Source: Runella sp. CRIBMP
GTDB lineage: Bacteria > Bacteroidota > Bacteroidia > Cytophagales > Spirosomataceae
Assembly (NCBI RefSeq): GCF_009905605.1
Contig: NZ_JAAAKZ010000002.1
Span: forward strand, 372,001 to 436,000
DNA length: 64,000 bases
Direction of reading: 5' to 3'
Below the pieces are notes generated by a model, which was not told the origin of the DNA, did not search any database, and was given only the letters and a program-made list of their open reading frames with translations. Of this stretch, positions 17,942 to 27,386 are shown in pieces. Position 1 is the stretch's first letter. Each line of letters begins with the position of its first letter. The position numbers and the translations under genes are program-made.

Positions 17942-20900
17942 ATGAAAAAAGTAAACGTAAACACCCGAAAATCAGTCCGTTTCCTGCTTCTCAGTTGGAA
18001 ATTGCTGATATGTGGCGCAGCAATGGTTTTTGGGCAATCGCCCGAACGCCGCGTGTTGATTTTCAGCAAGACAGCAGCCTTCCGGCACGCTTCGATTGAG
18101 GCAGGAAAAGTCGCTTTTCAAAAAATGGCCCAAGAAAAAGGGTTCACCGTTGATTTGACCGAAGATGCCACGCAATTCAACCCAGAAAACCTAAAACGTT
18201 ATCGTGCGGTAGTATTTCTAAATACAACTGGCGACGTACTGAACGCCAACCAACAGACTAATTTTGAGCACTATATCCAAGCTGGCGGCGGATATTTAGG
18301 CATTCATGCCGCAACCGATACCGAATACGACTGGCCGTGGTACGGACGCTTGGCGGGGGCCTATTTTTTAGACCATCCTTCTGTTCCAAGCAACGTTCAA
18401 AAAGGGAAATTTATCGTAGCCATGAAAAACCATTGGGCTACCAAGGGAATGCCTGATGAGTTTGAACGCACCGATGAATTTTATGCCTTTAAAAACATCA
18501 GTCCAAGTATTAATGTACTCCTAAAAATTGATGAAAAAACCTACCAAGGAGGCAAAAATGGGGACAATCACCCCATGAGTTGGTACCAAGAATTTGACGG
18601 AGGAAGGGCATTTTATACCGCCATGGGGCATACCGATGAGACCTTCTCGGAACCTCTTTTTCTTAATCATATCTGGGCTGGTTTGAACTACGTGATGGGA
18701 GGCGATGCGCCCAAACCTTTGGATTATACCAAAGCACGTCCCGACGAAAACCGTTTTACAAAAGTGGTTTTGGAAGAAAAACTGGACGAACCCATGGAAC
18801 TTTCCGTGTTGGGCGACGGGCGCATTTTATTCATCCAACGTAAAGGAGAAATTCGACTTTATAACACCAAAACAAAGCAACTCAAAACCATTGCCAAGCT
18901 CGACGTAAACACTAAGTATACCAGCAAAGAAGGAAAAGTTTCGGAAGGCGAAGATGGCGTTTTGGGATTGAGTAAAGACCCTAATTTCGCCCAAAATCAC
19001 TGGATTTACCTCTATTATTCTCCCGCGGGTGGTGAGCCCAAAAACATCTTAACCCGTTACGAATTACGTGGTGACGAGTTGGTTATGAGTTCAAAAAAAG
19101 TAATCTTAGAAGTAGCCACCCAACGCGAAGAATGTTGCCACACAGGTGGCTCCATCGCTTGGGATAAAGCGGGGAATCTATACTTATCAACGGGCGACAA
19201 TACCAACCCCCATGGCTCCAACGGTTTCAGCCCTAGCGACGAGCGCCCAGGCCGTGAATCTTGGGACGCCCAAAAATCATCGGCCAATACCAATGATTTA
19301 CGTGGAAAAATCATTCGCATCAAACCACAACCTGACGGTAGCTACACCATTCCCGAAGGAAATTTATTCCCCAAAGGGACACCGCAAACCCGCCCCGAAA
19401 TCTATACCATGGGCCACCGTAACCCATTCCGCATTTCAGTAGACCAAAAAACAGGTTTTGTGTATTGGGGCGAAGTTGGTCCTGACGCCAACAAACCCGC
19501 CGACGACCGAGGCCCTGCAGGGCACGACGAAGTGGGTCAGGCCCGCAAAGCAGGTAACTTTGGATGGCCACACTTCGTGGGCGACAACAAAGCCTACAAC
19601 AGATTTGATTTTGTAAATAATAAATCGGGTGAAAAATGGGACGCGACCAAGCCCATCAATACCTCTCCCAACAACACTGGCTTAAAAGAACTACCACCCG
19701 CCCAAAAAGCTTTTATTTGGTATCCTTACGGCGAATCTCCCGAGTTTCCGATGGTGGGAAGCGGCGGTCGCAATGCCATGGCGGGTCCCGTATTTTACAG
19801 CGAAGATTTCAAAAATGCCGCTCGTGCTTTCCCCAAGTATTATGATGGCAAAATCCTGACCTACGACTGGATGCGCGGCTGGATTATGGCCGTTACGATG
19901 GATAAAGACGGCAACTATGTTTCGATGGACCGCTTTATGCCAAGCTATAAATTCAGCAATCCGATGGACATGGAGTTTGATGCCAATGGCGATTTGTACA
20001 TGCTCGAATACGGCTCGGGCTGGTTTACGGCCAACGATGACGCGCGTTTGATACGAATTGAATACAACGGCGGAAACAGAAAACCCATTGTACAGGTAGC
20101 CACCGACAAAATGGGAGGCTCGGTTCCCTTCAAAGTAAACCTCTCATCAAAAGGAACAACCGATGCAGATGGTGATGCGCTGAAGTATTCTTGGAAAATT
20201 ACCTCCAAAGACGGTTTTAACAAAGTTGTAAACGAAGCAAATCCAACGTTGGCGCTGGCCAAAGCGGGAGTTTATAAAGCCACGTTAACCGTGACCGATG
20301 CAAAAGGCGCTTCTAATTCTCAATCGTTGGAATTGACCGCTGGCAACGAGCCGCCAGTATTGACCTTTGACTTACCCAAAAGCAACAAGACTTTCTTTTT
20401 CGCCAACAAATCGTTTGATTATGAGGTAAAAGTAAGTGACAAAGAAGACGGAAGCCTCGCCAACGGAAAAATCAAACCCGAACAAGTAGCCGTAAGCATT
20501 GACTATTTGGCCGAAGGATATGACAAAATAGCCATTGCCCAAGGCCACCGCTCTGCGGATGCGAGTGCGGGTTTTGCCACTGGCAAAAAACTCATTGCCG
20601 CCAGCGACTGCCAGGCCTGTCATAGCATTGACAAAAAATCCATCGGGCCCATGTACAGCGCCATTGCCCAAAAATACAAAGGTGATGCCAGTGCCATCGA
20701 AAAACTCGCAAAAAAAGTCATCTCAGGCGGTAGCGGCGTTTGGGGCGAAACGCCCATGGCGGGCCACCCGCAACTTTCAGCCGCTGATGCAGGCGACATG
20801 GTGAAATATATTTTGAGTCTTTCTAACCAAAAAGCCAATACAAATTCATTGCCAGTGGCGGGTTCATACACGACCAAAGTACCAGCTGGGGATAAAGGAC

Positions 20901-21691
20901 AAGGGGTTTTCATTCTACGGGCGTCTTACGAAGACCAAGGTAACAAAGGACTACCCTCGCTTGCCTCAGAACAAACCTATACCCTTCGGAATGCTAAAAT
21001 AAGTCCGCACGGTTTTGACAAATATGAGTCGGTCAACAAAATGTCGTTTGGTGGAAATGACCTCGTGATTCCCAGCAAATCTGGCGCTTACATCGGACTC
21101 AACCAGGCTGATTTAACAGGTATTCAGCGAGTAGAATTAGTCGTTGCTACCCCCAAAGCCCAGTTAAATGCACAAGGCGGTAACATTGAGCTTCGTTTAG
21201 GCTCACCTACGGGTAAACTCATCGGCGAATCTGGATTTATTGAAGCCACCGACAAAGGAGGTTTTGGAGGAAATGCCGCCAAAATCAACCTTACCCCCAC
21301 CGAAGGCATTCATGATGTTTATCTGGTTTTCCAAAATCCAAAAGCGGAGGGCTCGCTCATGGTCGTGATGGGAATCGAATTCAAAACCGATACTCCCGCA
21401 TTGGGCAATGTGCCTGCGGTCGATGCTGCCCCCAAAAATGATATTAGTGCCTACGCTGGTAAATACAAAATGACAGGATTACCTTTTGAATATATCGAGG
21501 TGAAGGTGAAAGATGGCAAGGTAATCATGGATGCTGGCGGCCAAGGCGGCGAAATCAGTGCCACGGGCACCCCCGATAAATTTGACGCCGATGGCAAAGC
21601 CACCGTTTATTTCGTCCGTGACGAAAGCGCTCATATTTCCAAAATCAAGCTGGAAGCCATGGGAATGGTGTTTGAAGGAAAAAAAGAATAA
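17942..21691 (+). CDS. ThuA / PQQ-type sugar dehydrogenase / PKD / cytochrome c fusion protein
   Basis: This 1249-residue exported protein starts with a signal-like segment (LLLSWKLLICGAAMVFG). In order it shows a ThuA-like glutamine-amidotransferase-fold domain (about 37-260), a glucose/sorbosone dehydrogenase beta-propeller (about 265-705; CCHTGGSIAWD, GHRNPFRIS), a PKD domain (about 713-800), a class I cytochrome c with CQACH at 890-894 and a distal Met in ETPMAGH, and a carbohydrate-binding-like region from about 975. It probably oxidises a sugar in the periplasm and passes electrons to its own haem. The next gene, 76 bp on, encodes a sugar isomerase-like protein. Similar fusions are common in Cytophagales polysaccharide-use loci. 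Confidence 0.88.
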   Translation: MKKVNVNTRKSVRFLLLSWKLLICGAAMVFGQSPERRVLIFSKTAAFRHASIEAGKVAFQKMAQEKGFTVDLTEDATQFNPENLKRYRAVVFLNTTGDVLNANQQTNFEHYIQAGGGYLGIHAATDTEYDWPWYGRLAGAYFLDHPSVPSNVQKGKFIVAMKNHWATKGMPDEFERTDEFYAFKNISPSINVLLKIDEKTYQGGKNGDNHPMSWYQEFDGGRAFYTAMGHTDETFSEPLFLNHIWAGLNYVMGGDAPKPLDYTKARPDENRFTKVVLEEKLDEPMELSVLGDGRILFIQRKGEIRLYNTKTKQLKTIAKLDVNTKYTSKEGKVSEGEDGVLGLSKDPNFAQNHWIYLYYSPAGGEPKNILTRYELRGDELVMSSKKVILEVATQREECCHTGGSIAWDKAGNLYLSTGDNTNPHGSNGFSPSDERPGRESWDAQKSSANTNDLRGKIIRIKPQPDGSYTIPEGNLFPKGTPQTRPEIYTMGHRNPFRISVDQKTGFVYWGEVGPDANKPADDRGPAGHDEVGQARKAGNFGWPHFVGDNKAYNRFDFVNNKSGEKWDATKPINTSPNNTGLKELPPAQKAFIWYPYGESPEFPMVGSGGRNAMAGPVFYSEDFKNAARAFPKYYDGKILTYDWMRGWIMAVTMDKDGNYVSMDRFMPSYKFSNPMDMEFDANGDLYMLEYGSGWFTANDDARLIRIEYNGGNRKPIVQVATDKMGGSVPFKVNLSSKGTTDADGDALKYSWKITSKDGFNKVVNEANPTLALAKAGVYKATLTVTDAKGASNSQSLELTAGNEPPVLTFDLPKSNKTFFFANKSFDYEVKVSDKEDGSLANGKIKPEQVAVSIDYLAEGYDKIAIAQGHRSADASAGFATGKKLIAASDCQACHSIDKKSIGPMYSAIAQKYKGDASAIEKLAKKVISGGSGVWGETPMAGHPQLSAADAGDMVKYILSLSNQKANTNSLPVAGSYTTKVPAGDKGQGVFILRASYEDQGNKGLPSLASEQTYTLRNAKISPHGFDKYESVNKMSFGGNDLVIPSKSGAYIGLNQADLTGIQRVELVVATPKAQLNAQGGNIELRLGSPTGKLIGESGFIEATDKGGFGGNAAKINLTPTEGIHDVYLVFQNPKAEGSLMVVMGIEFKTDTPALGNVPAVDAAPKNDISAYAGKYKMTGLPFEYIEVKVKDGKVIMDAGGQGGEISATGTPDKFDADGKATVYFVRDESAHISKIKLEAMGMVFEGKKE

Positions 21692-21697
21692 AACGCA

Positions 21698-21748
21698 TTA
21701 ACGTCGGCAAGGTTTAGAACCCACAATGGAACCGCTTGCCGACGTTAA
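21698..21748 (+). repeat. 14-bp stem-loop between sugar genes
   Basis: TTAACGTCGGCAAG (21698-21711) and CTTGCCGACGTTAA (21735-21748) are perfectly complementary around a 23-nt loop in the 76-bp gap after the fusion gene. There is no T-run, so it may stabilise or split the operon mRNA rather than end it. Confidence 0.55.
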
Positions 21749-21767
21749 ACTGTAACCATTTACAAAA

Positions 21768-22763
21768 ATGACATTTCAAGACAATAACCTCAATCGTCGC
21801 CAATTCCTGAATCAATTGGGGATGGTTACTGCCGCAAGTTTTGTGGCCGAATCTACCTTTGCTGATGCCATGCCTTGGTTTACCATTTCGTTGGCCGAGT
21901 TTTCGTTGGCGGGTTCGTTGTTCAGTGGTAAACTCAAAAACATGGATTTTCCCGCCAAGGCCAAAAACGAATTTGGCATCAGCGCCGTAGAATACGTTTC
22001 TATGTTCTGGCAAGACAAAGCCAAAGACCAAGCCTACCTCAGCGAACTCAAACAACGAACCGCTGATTTGGGGGTCACCAACGTGCTTATCATGGTCGAT
22101 AACGAAGGAGATTTGGGCGCTAACGACGCAGCTAAACGCCAGCAGGCTGTTGAAAATCACTACAAATGGATTGAAGCCGCCAAATTTTTGGGTTGTCATT
22201 CCATCAGGGTAAACATGACGGGCGACGGCACTCCCGAGGAATTAATGAAAGCGGGCGTTGAAGGGTACGGAAAATTGGTAGAATTCGGAGAAAAAGCGGG
22301 CATCGGCGTCATCATCGAAAATCACATCAACGTCTCGACCAACCCCGACTGGCTAGTTAGCCTTCTCAAACAAGTGAAAAACCCTTATGCAGGCTCACTG
22401 CCCGATTTTGGCAATTTTACTGAGCGCGAAAAACCCAAAGTCATGACGATGGAAGGCTTTATGAATGCCAAAATACTCAATGACTTTGACAAATATGAAG
22501 GCGTTAAAAAGTTGATGCCTTTTGCCAAAGGCGTCAGCGCCAAAACGCACAAATTCGACGCAAATGGCAATTGTACGGACGTAGATTTTGAAAAAATGAT
22601 GCCGATTGTTAAAGCCAATCTTCCTAAAAGCTTCAAAGGCTACATCGGAATTGAGTACGAAGGCGGCGTGATGAAAATGATGGGTTCCAAAGAAAATTAT
22701 TTAGACGAAGACGCAGGCATAAAGGCCACCAAGGCGCTGTTGGAAAAAGCCTTATTAAGTTAA
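21768..22763 (+). CDS. sugar phosphate isomerase/epimerase family protein (exported)
   Basis: This 331-residue TIM-barrel protein belongs to the xylose-isomerase-like/AP-endonuclease-2 superfamily. It begins with a twin-arginine-like leader (NRRQFLNQLGMVTAASFVAES), so it is likely sent to the periplasm folded. Metal-ligand-type residues appear in VIIENHINVS, LPDFGNF and IGIEYEGG near the barrel's C-terminal face. The substrate is unknown; with the sugar dehydrogenase upstream, it probably acts on an oxidised or keto sugar. A strong terminator follows. Confidence 0.88.
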   Translation: MTFQDNNLNRRQFLNQLGMVTAASFVAESTFADAMPWFTISLAEFSLAGSLFSGKLKNMDFPAKAKNEFGISAVEYVSMFWQDKAKDQAYLSELKQRTADLGVTNVLIMVDNEGDLGANDAAKRQQAVENHYKWIEAAKFLGCHSIRVNMTGDGTPEELMKAGVEGYGKLVEFGEKAGIGVIIENHINVSTNPDWLVSLLKQVKNPYAGSLPDFGNFTEREKPKVMTMEGFMNAKILNDFDKYEGVKKLMPFAKGVSAKTHKFDANGNCTDVDFEKMMPIVKANLPKSFKGYIGIEYEGGVMKMMGSKENYLDEDAGIKATKALLEKALLS

Positions 22764-22820
22764 CCATTCAAGTTCTTAACATCGGTAAGCATCTAGCCTT
22801 TACCAATGTATATTCTTATC

Positions 22821-22860
22821 AACGTCGTCGAGAAGTCTGCCTCGACGACGTTCTTTTTTT
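22821..22860 (+). terminator. strong rho-independent terminator
   Basis: AACGTCGTCGAG (22821-22832) and CTCGACGACGTT (22841-22852) form a perfect 12-bp stem with an 8-nt loop and a run of T (22854-22860). It ends the ThuA/isomerase operon and insulates tilS. Confidence 0.9.
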
Positions 22861-22865
22861 ATACG

Positions 22866-22873
22866 TATCTTTG
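22866..22873 (+). promoter_or_regulatory. -7 element of tilS promoter
   Basis: TATCTTTG matches TAnnTTTG and starts 6 nt after the terminator T-run, 19 nt before the tilS ATG. No good TTG is seen upstream, where the terminator stem sits. Confidence 0.55.
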
Positions 22874-22892
22874 CCAAGCCAATAACCGACCA

Positions 22893-24221
22893 ATGCTGCA
22901 AGCTTTCTTACGATTTATTACGGAAAACCAACTATTTACGCCCGCCGACCGATTACTACTGACGGTAAGCGGGGGCATTGATTCGGTCGTTTTGACGCAG
23001 CTATGCCATGAGGCGGGGTTTTCATTCGGAATTGCGCATTGCAACTTCCAATTAAGGGGCGAAGATTCGGATGGCGACCAATTATTTGTACAACAACTGG
23101 CCCAAAAATACGGAGTTGACTGTCACATTGAGCGGTTTGAGACCAAGATATTTGCCAAAAAAAAGGGCATTTCTACCCAAATGGCCGCCCGCGAATTACG
23201 TTATCCTTGGTTTGAAGAGATCCGTCAGCAATTTCGCTATGACTATATTCTCACCGCTCACCACCAAGATGACCTCCTCGAAACCGTCCTGCTTAACCTG
23301 ACGCGGGGTACGGGCTTGGCGGGCTTGCACGGGATTTTGCCAAAAAAAGACCGATTGGTTCGTCCGCTACTTTTTGCCCCACGAAACAACATACAGGCTT
23401 TTCTAACGCAAAATCAATTGCCTTGGCGGGAAGACAGTTCCAACGCTTCCGTAGATTATGCCCGCAATCGGCTACGCCACCACGTAGTTCCTATTTTAAG
23501 GGAACTTAACCCAAACGTAGCGGCCTCCGTTGCCACGTTGGCCGAGCGCGTCAAAGCCACCGAAAACCTGCTGGCAGCAAACCGAAAAACCATTGAGGCT
23601 GAAATCATTAGCCCCGAAGGTAGCACAATATGGATTGCTATTGCGCCATTAGAAGAGCAAGTTGCTCCCGTAGAACTGCTAGCTCAGTGGCTCACAGGCT
23701 TTGGTTTTACGTACCAACAATCAAAACTCATTTGGCTTAACCGAAAAGGACAAACGGGCAAAAGGTATTTTTCACCAACGCATACATTGGTTATGAACCG
23801 GGGTAAGTGGCTCGTCGCTCCTACCCAAAAACCTAGCTCAGCGTCCTACGAATTGAATGAACCTAGCGGTGAAATTAACTATGCTGGAGGGCATTTGACG
23901 TGGTCAACTGGTGAAACCACCGTTACAGAAAATAAAAATGAAGTCGCTTATATAGATGCAGATGCGATAACATATCCGCTCAAGCTGCGTCTTTGGCAGC
24001 CAGGCGATTGGTTCTGTCCGTTGGGCATGAAGGGAAAAAGGAAGAAAATCAGTGACTTTTTGGTCGATGCCAAGGTGCCCCGAAATCAAAAAAACCAAGT
24101 CTACGTACTCGAATCAGACGGCGAAATAGCTTGGCTGGTAGGCTTTCGATTGGATGAACGTTTTAAAATTAGCGAAACAACTGTGAGAATTTTAAAATTT
24201 TCACATGATATATCTAACTGA
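22893..24221 (+). CDS. tilS: tRNA(Ile)-lysidine synthetase
   Basis: I start at the ATG at 22893 (MLQAFLRFITEN), giving 442 residues; a longer frame runs through the terminator and promoter and is rejected. The PP-loop ATP-binding motif SGGIDSVVL is near residue 29, followed by the HCNFQLRGEDSDGD and TAHHQDD motifs of TilS. The C-terminal TilS domain ends in a region with KISDFLVDAKVPRNQKNQVYVL. The enzyme converts C34 of the minor tRNA-Ile (CAU) to lysidine so that it reads AUA. It is essential in most bacteria. Confidence 0.95.
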   Translation: MLQAFLRFITENQLFTPADRLLLTVSGGIDSVVLTQLCHEAGFSFGIAHCNFQLRGEDSDGDQLFVQQLAQKYGVDCHIERFETKIFAKKKGISTQMAARELRYPWFEEIRQQFRYDYILTAHHQDDLLETVLLNLTRGTGLAGLHGILPKKDRLVRPLLFAPRNNIQAFLTQNQLPWREDSSNASVDYARNRLRHHVVPILRELNPNVAASVATLAERVKATENLLAANRKTIEAEIISPEGSTIWIAIAPLEEQVAPVELLAQWLTGFGFTYQQSKLIWLNRKGQTGKRYFSPTHTLVMNRGKWLVAPTQKPSSASYELNEPSGEINYAGGHLTWSTGETTVTENKNEVAYIDADAITYPLKLRLWQPGDWFCPLGMKGKRKKISDFLVDAKVPRNQKNQVYVLESDGEIAWLVGFRLDERFKISETTVRILKFSHDISN

Positions 24222-24362
24222 AAAACAGATAGTTATTTCACACACCTAACTTCATCCCAATAGTTTTTATTCCAAAAAAAACTTACTTTTATTTTTTGGC
24301 ACAGTAATTGACACCTAACAGATAGAATCCTATTTTCCTGCTACTGTAACACTTTTGCAATT

Positions 24363-26690
24363 ATGAAAACCGTAGGTAAAATCGCGTTGGGATTTGTTCT
24401 GGCCCTGATGACACTCAACGCATTCGCCCAAAACGCCAGACTCCGTTCGGCCAATCGGGCTTTTGACGAATACAGCTATGCCGATGCTGTGCGGGGCTAC
24501 GAAGAATTCCTTCGCGTTGACAAAAAGTCTGACCCTGTCGAACGCAAAGAGGCGCTAGAAAAATTGGCTTACAGCTACCGGCGCCTCCAAGACACCCGCA
24601 ATGCGGAAAGAGTTTACGGACAATTGGTAGAAAGTTTTGCCGATGCCGACAGCCGCAACTATCTCTATTACGCCCAAGCGCTGGCAAGCAATGGCAAACA
24701 CCGCGAGTCGCAAAAAATGTACGGAAAGTACGCCGACCTACAATCGTCCGATTTACGCGGTCGAAAGTTTGCAGTTACGTACATGGACATGAATCGTTTT
24801 TACAAAGATTCGGCCATGTATCGCGTAGAGTATTTGCCAGTCAACTCCAAACAGGCCGATTTTAGCCCGATGTATTTCAAAGGTGGGTTGGTCTTTGTTT
24901 CCTCACGAGCCGAATCAGGAATCATCAAACGGGTTTTTAACTGGAACCAAACGCCGTTTCTTGATCTCTATTTCACCCCTGATACCTCGGCACTCAAAGG
25001 CGTACGCGACACCTACTTCAACTCGGCGGGAACCTTAGGCGGTGCCTCTGCCACCAATGGCAACACAGGCACACTCGCAGAGGCTACCCCCACCCCCGAT
25101 TTGCCGATGCCCGTCACCAAAGCCGAGAAATTTAGCCGCACGCTCAACACCAAGTACCACGAAGGCCCCGCTACTTTCTTCAAAGATTACACCAAAGTTG
25201 TCTTTACCCGTAACAACTACAACGGTGGAAAAAGCAAGAAAAGCAACGACGGAATCAACAAATTAAAATTATACATTGCCGACCAAAAAGGCAAAGATTG
25301 GGGCGGCGTCAAAGAACTCCCCTTTAATAGCGACGATTATTCTACGGGCCACCCCGCGCTTTCACCCGACGACACCAAACTCTATTTTGTCTCGGATATG
25401 CCCGGTGGATTTGGCGGCACGGACGTTTACGTGGTGGAATACAACAATGGACAATGGGGCACGCCTGTCAATTTAGGCAAAGAAATTAATACCGAGGGCA
25501 ATGAAATGTTTCCGTTTATCGACGCGGGCGGCAATCTCTACTTTGCCTCCGACGGTCACGAAGGAATGGGCGGTCTGGATATTTTTTATGCAGAGCTTAA
25601 GGAAGGAATTGCCTACAAAGGCGTAAAAAATTTGGGCGCACCCATTAACTCCGAAAAGGATGACTTTGGACTAATCAGCGACAAAGAATTGGGTACTGGC
25701 TACTTCAGCTCCAACCGCAGCAAAGGCGTATCTGACGATAATATTTACCGCTTTACTCGCACCTGCCGCCCCCTTGAAATCTTGGTACTTGATGCCAAAA
25801 CCAACACTCCCATCGAAGGAGCCGACGTTAGAATCGTAAAAAATGGTTCTAACCAAGACATTCAACAAACGGGAATCGATGGAGCCACAAAGATTTGCTT
25901 GGAAGCACAAACCGATTACGACTTTAAGGCCATCAAAGAAGGATACGCCACCAACAATGTTCGTTTCTCAACGATGACCCAGTCAGCCAATCCACAGATG
26001 AGCGTGTCGATTTACCTTAATAAGAGCGAGAACACGATTTTGCGCGGAACGGTAAAACGTGAGGTAAATCAAGCGCCACAAGAAGGCGTAAAAGTAACCT
26101 TAAAAGACCAGAAAACGGGTGCCGAACGCACCGTAGTAACGGGCCCCGATGGAGGATATGAGTTTGAAGTTGACCCAAGCCGCAACTACGATTTGCGGGC
26201 CGAAGGCGACGAGTTGGCGACCAACGAACAAACCATCAACAAGAATAAGAAAACGAAGAAGAAAATCGTAGAAAGCGACCTGAGCATGTACGGCACAGGC
26301 GACGTGTTTACTCTCGATAATATTTATTACGATTTGGATAAGTTTTTCATTCGTCCTGAAGCCGCTAAAGAATTGGATAAAGTAGTAAGCCTGATGAAGA
26401 AGTATCCTACGATGCAAATTGAATTGAGGTCATTTACCGATAGCCGCGCCAGCGACGTGTATAATCTGCGCCTCTCAGAGCGCCGCGCTCGCGCCGCCTT
26501 TGATTATCTGGTCCGCAAAGGAATCACCCCATCACGTCTGGTAGCCCGTGGATATGGAGAGTCTGAATTGGTCAACGATTGTGTTGATGGGGCAAATTGT
26601 GAAGATGCCGAACACCGCCTCAATCGCCGAACAGAATTCAAGATTCTTTCGGTCAAAGGAGGAGTTGGTGAAGCACTAACTGGAAAGTAA
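24363..26690 (+). CDS. OmpA-family protein with TPR, WD40-like and carboxypeptidase-regulatory domains (PorE-like)
   Basis: This 775-residue exported protein has a signal peptide ending in NAFAQ. TPR-like helices occupy about 25-125, PD40/WD40-like blades about 150-460 (HPALSPDDTKLYFVSDMPGGFGG), two carboxypeptidase-regulatory folds about 475-640, and an OmpA peptidoglycan-binding domain about 655-765 (FTDSRASDVYNLRLSERRA). That domain order is the one described for PorE, a type IX secretion component, but Bacteroidota have many paralogues of this layout. It probably anchors outer-membrane machinery to peptidoglycan. Neighbours give no further clue. Confidence 0.85.
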   Translation: MKTVGKIALGFVLALMTLNAFAQNARLRSANRAFDEYSYADAVRGYEEFLRVDKKSDPVERKEALEKLAYSYRRLQDTRNAERVYGQLVESFADADSRNYLYYAQALASNGKHRESQKMYGKYADLQSSDLRGRKFAVTYMDMNRFYKDSAMYRVEYLPVNSKQADFSPMYFKGGLVFVSSRAESGIIKRVFNWNQTPFLDLYFTPDTSALKGVRDTYFNSAGTLGGASATNGNTGTLAEATPTPDLPMPVTKAEKFSRTLNTKYHEGPATFFKDYTKVVFTRNNYNGGKSKKSNDGINKLKLYIADQKGKDWGGVKELPFNSDDYSTGHPALSPDDTKLYFVSDMPGGFGGTDVYVVEYNNGQWGTPVNLGKEINTEGNEMFPFIDAGGNLYFASDGHEGMGGLDIFYAELKEGIAYKGVKNLGAPINSEKDDFGLISDKELGTGYFSSNRSKGVSDDNIYRFTRTCRPLEILVLDAKTNTPIEGADVRIVKNGSNQDIQQTGIDGATKICLEAQTDYDFKAIKEGYATNNVRFSTMTQSANPQMSVSIYLNKSENTILRGTVKREVNQAPQEGVKVTLKDQKTGAERTVVTGPDGGYEFEVDPSRNYDLRAEGDELATNEQTINKNKKTKKKIVESDLSMYGTGDVFTLDNIYYDLDKFFIRPEAAKELDKVVSLMKKYPTMQIELRSFTDSRASDVYNLRLSERRARAAFDYLVRKGITPSRLVARGYGESELVNDCVDGANCEDAEHRLNRRTEFKILSVKGGVGEALTGK

Positions 26691-26718
26691 AAGTAATAGC
26701 AGTATAGTAAGGATAGGG

Positions 26719-26757
26719 AACAAACGGCGAGGCTATTAAGCTTCGCTGTTTTGTTTT
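26719..26757 (+). terminator. terminator after OmpA-family gene
   Basis: A stem with left arm 26719-26734 (AACAAACGGCGAGGCT) and right arm 26739-26755 pairs with G-U and one bulge around a short loop, and is T-rich at the 3' side. It begins 29 nt after the stop codon. Confidence 0.6.
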
Positions 26758-26791
26758 GGGATAACAAACAAGCCTTTTTAAAACCTATTTC

Positions 26792-26799
26792 TAACTTTG
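26792..26799 (+). promoter_or_regulatory. -7 element of folA promoter
   Basis: TAACTTTG matches TAnnTTTG and lies 37 nt before the folA start. A -33 element is not evident. Confidence 0.45.
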
Positions 26800-26836
26800 A
26801 GGTTTAAATTTAAGCAATGTCTTAACCTAACAACTC

Positions 26837-27337
26837 ATGCAACTTTCATTAATCAGTGCCATGTCGGAAAACCGTGCCATTGGCTTGCAAGGGCGCTTAC
26901 CTTGGCCTCATTTACCCAACGACTGGGCCAATTTTTTTGCTGTCACCAAAGATAGCCGAATGATCATGGGCCGAAAAAGCTACGATACTCCCGACCGTTT
27001 AGCATCAGAAGTTGGTAACTTTGTCATAACGCGTCAAGAAGATTATGTATTGGAAGAAGGTTTTACCCGGGCGGGAAGTCTACAAGAAGCCCTTGAAGCC
27101 TGCAAAAATGACAAAGAGGTGTTTGTCATTGGCGGGGCGGAAATCTACCGTCAGGCATTGCCCTTGGCCGACATCATCCATTTAACAGTTGTACACGGCA
27201 TATTTGAAGGAGACGCTTTTTTTCCTGAATTTTCCGAATCCGAATTTAAACTAAAAAGTCGGCAGGATTTCCCCGCCGACGCGCAACATGCCTATGCTTA
27301 TTCTTTTTTAGTGTACGAAAAAACGAAGAATCCATAA
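26837..27337 (+). CDS. folA: dihydrofolate reductase
   Basis: This 166-residue enzyme reduces dihydrofolate to tetrahydrofolate with NADPH in the cytoplasm. The start MQLSLISAMSENRAIGLQGRLPWP shows the substrate loop; the family Trp-Pro after the loop, MIMGRKSYDT and the nucleotide-binding FVIGGAEIYRQALP are all present. Length is normal. It is a single gene between the OmpA terminator and the convergent SDR gene. Confidence 0.95.
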   Translation: MQLSLISAMSENRAIGLQGRLPWPHLPNDWANFFAVTKDSRMIMGRKSYDTPDRLASEVGNFVITRQEDYVLEEGFTRAGSLQEALEACKNDKEVFVIGGAEIYRQALPLADIIHLTVVHGIFEGDAFFPEFSESEFKLKSRQDFPADAQHAYAYSFLVYEKTKNP

Positions 27338-27386
27338 AATCTAGAGGGGTGATTTTCTTAGCCTAACAAAACATGCCAGGGCTCAA

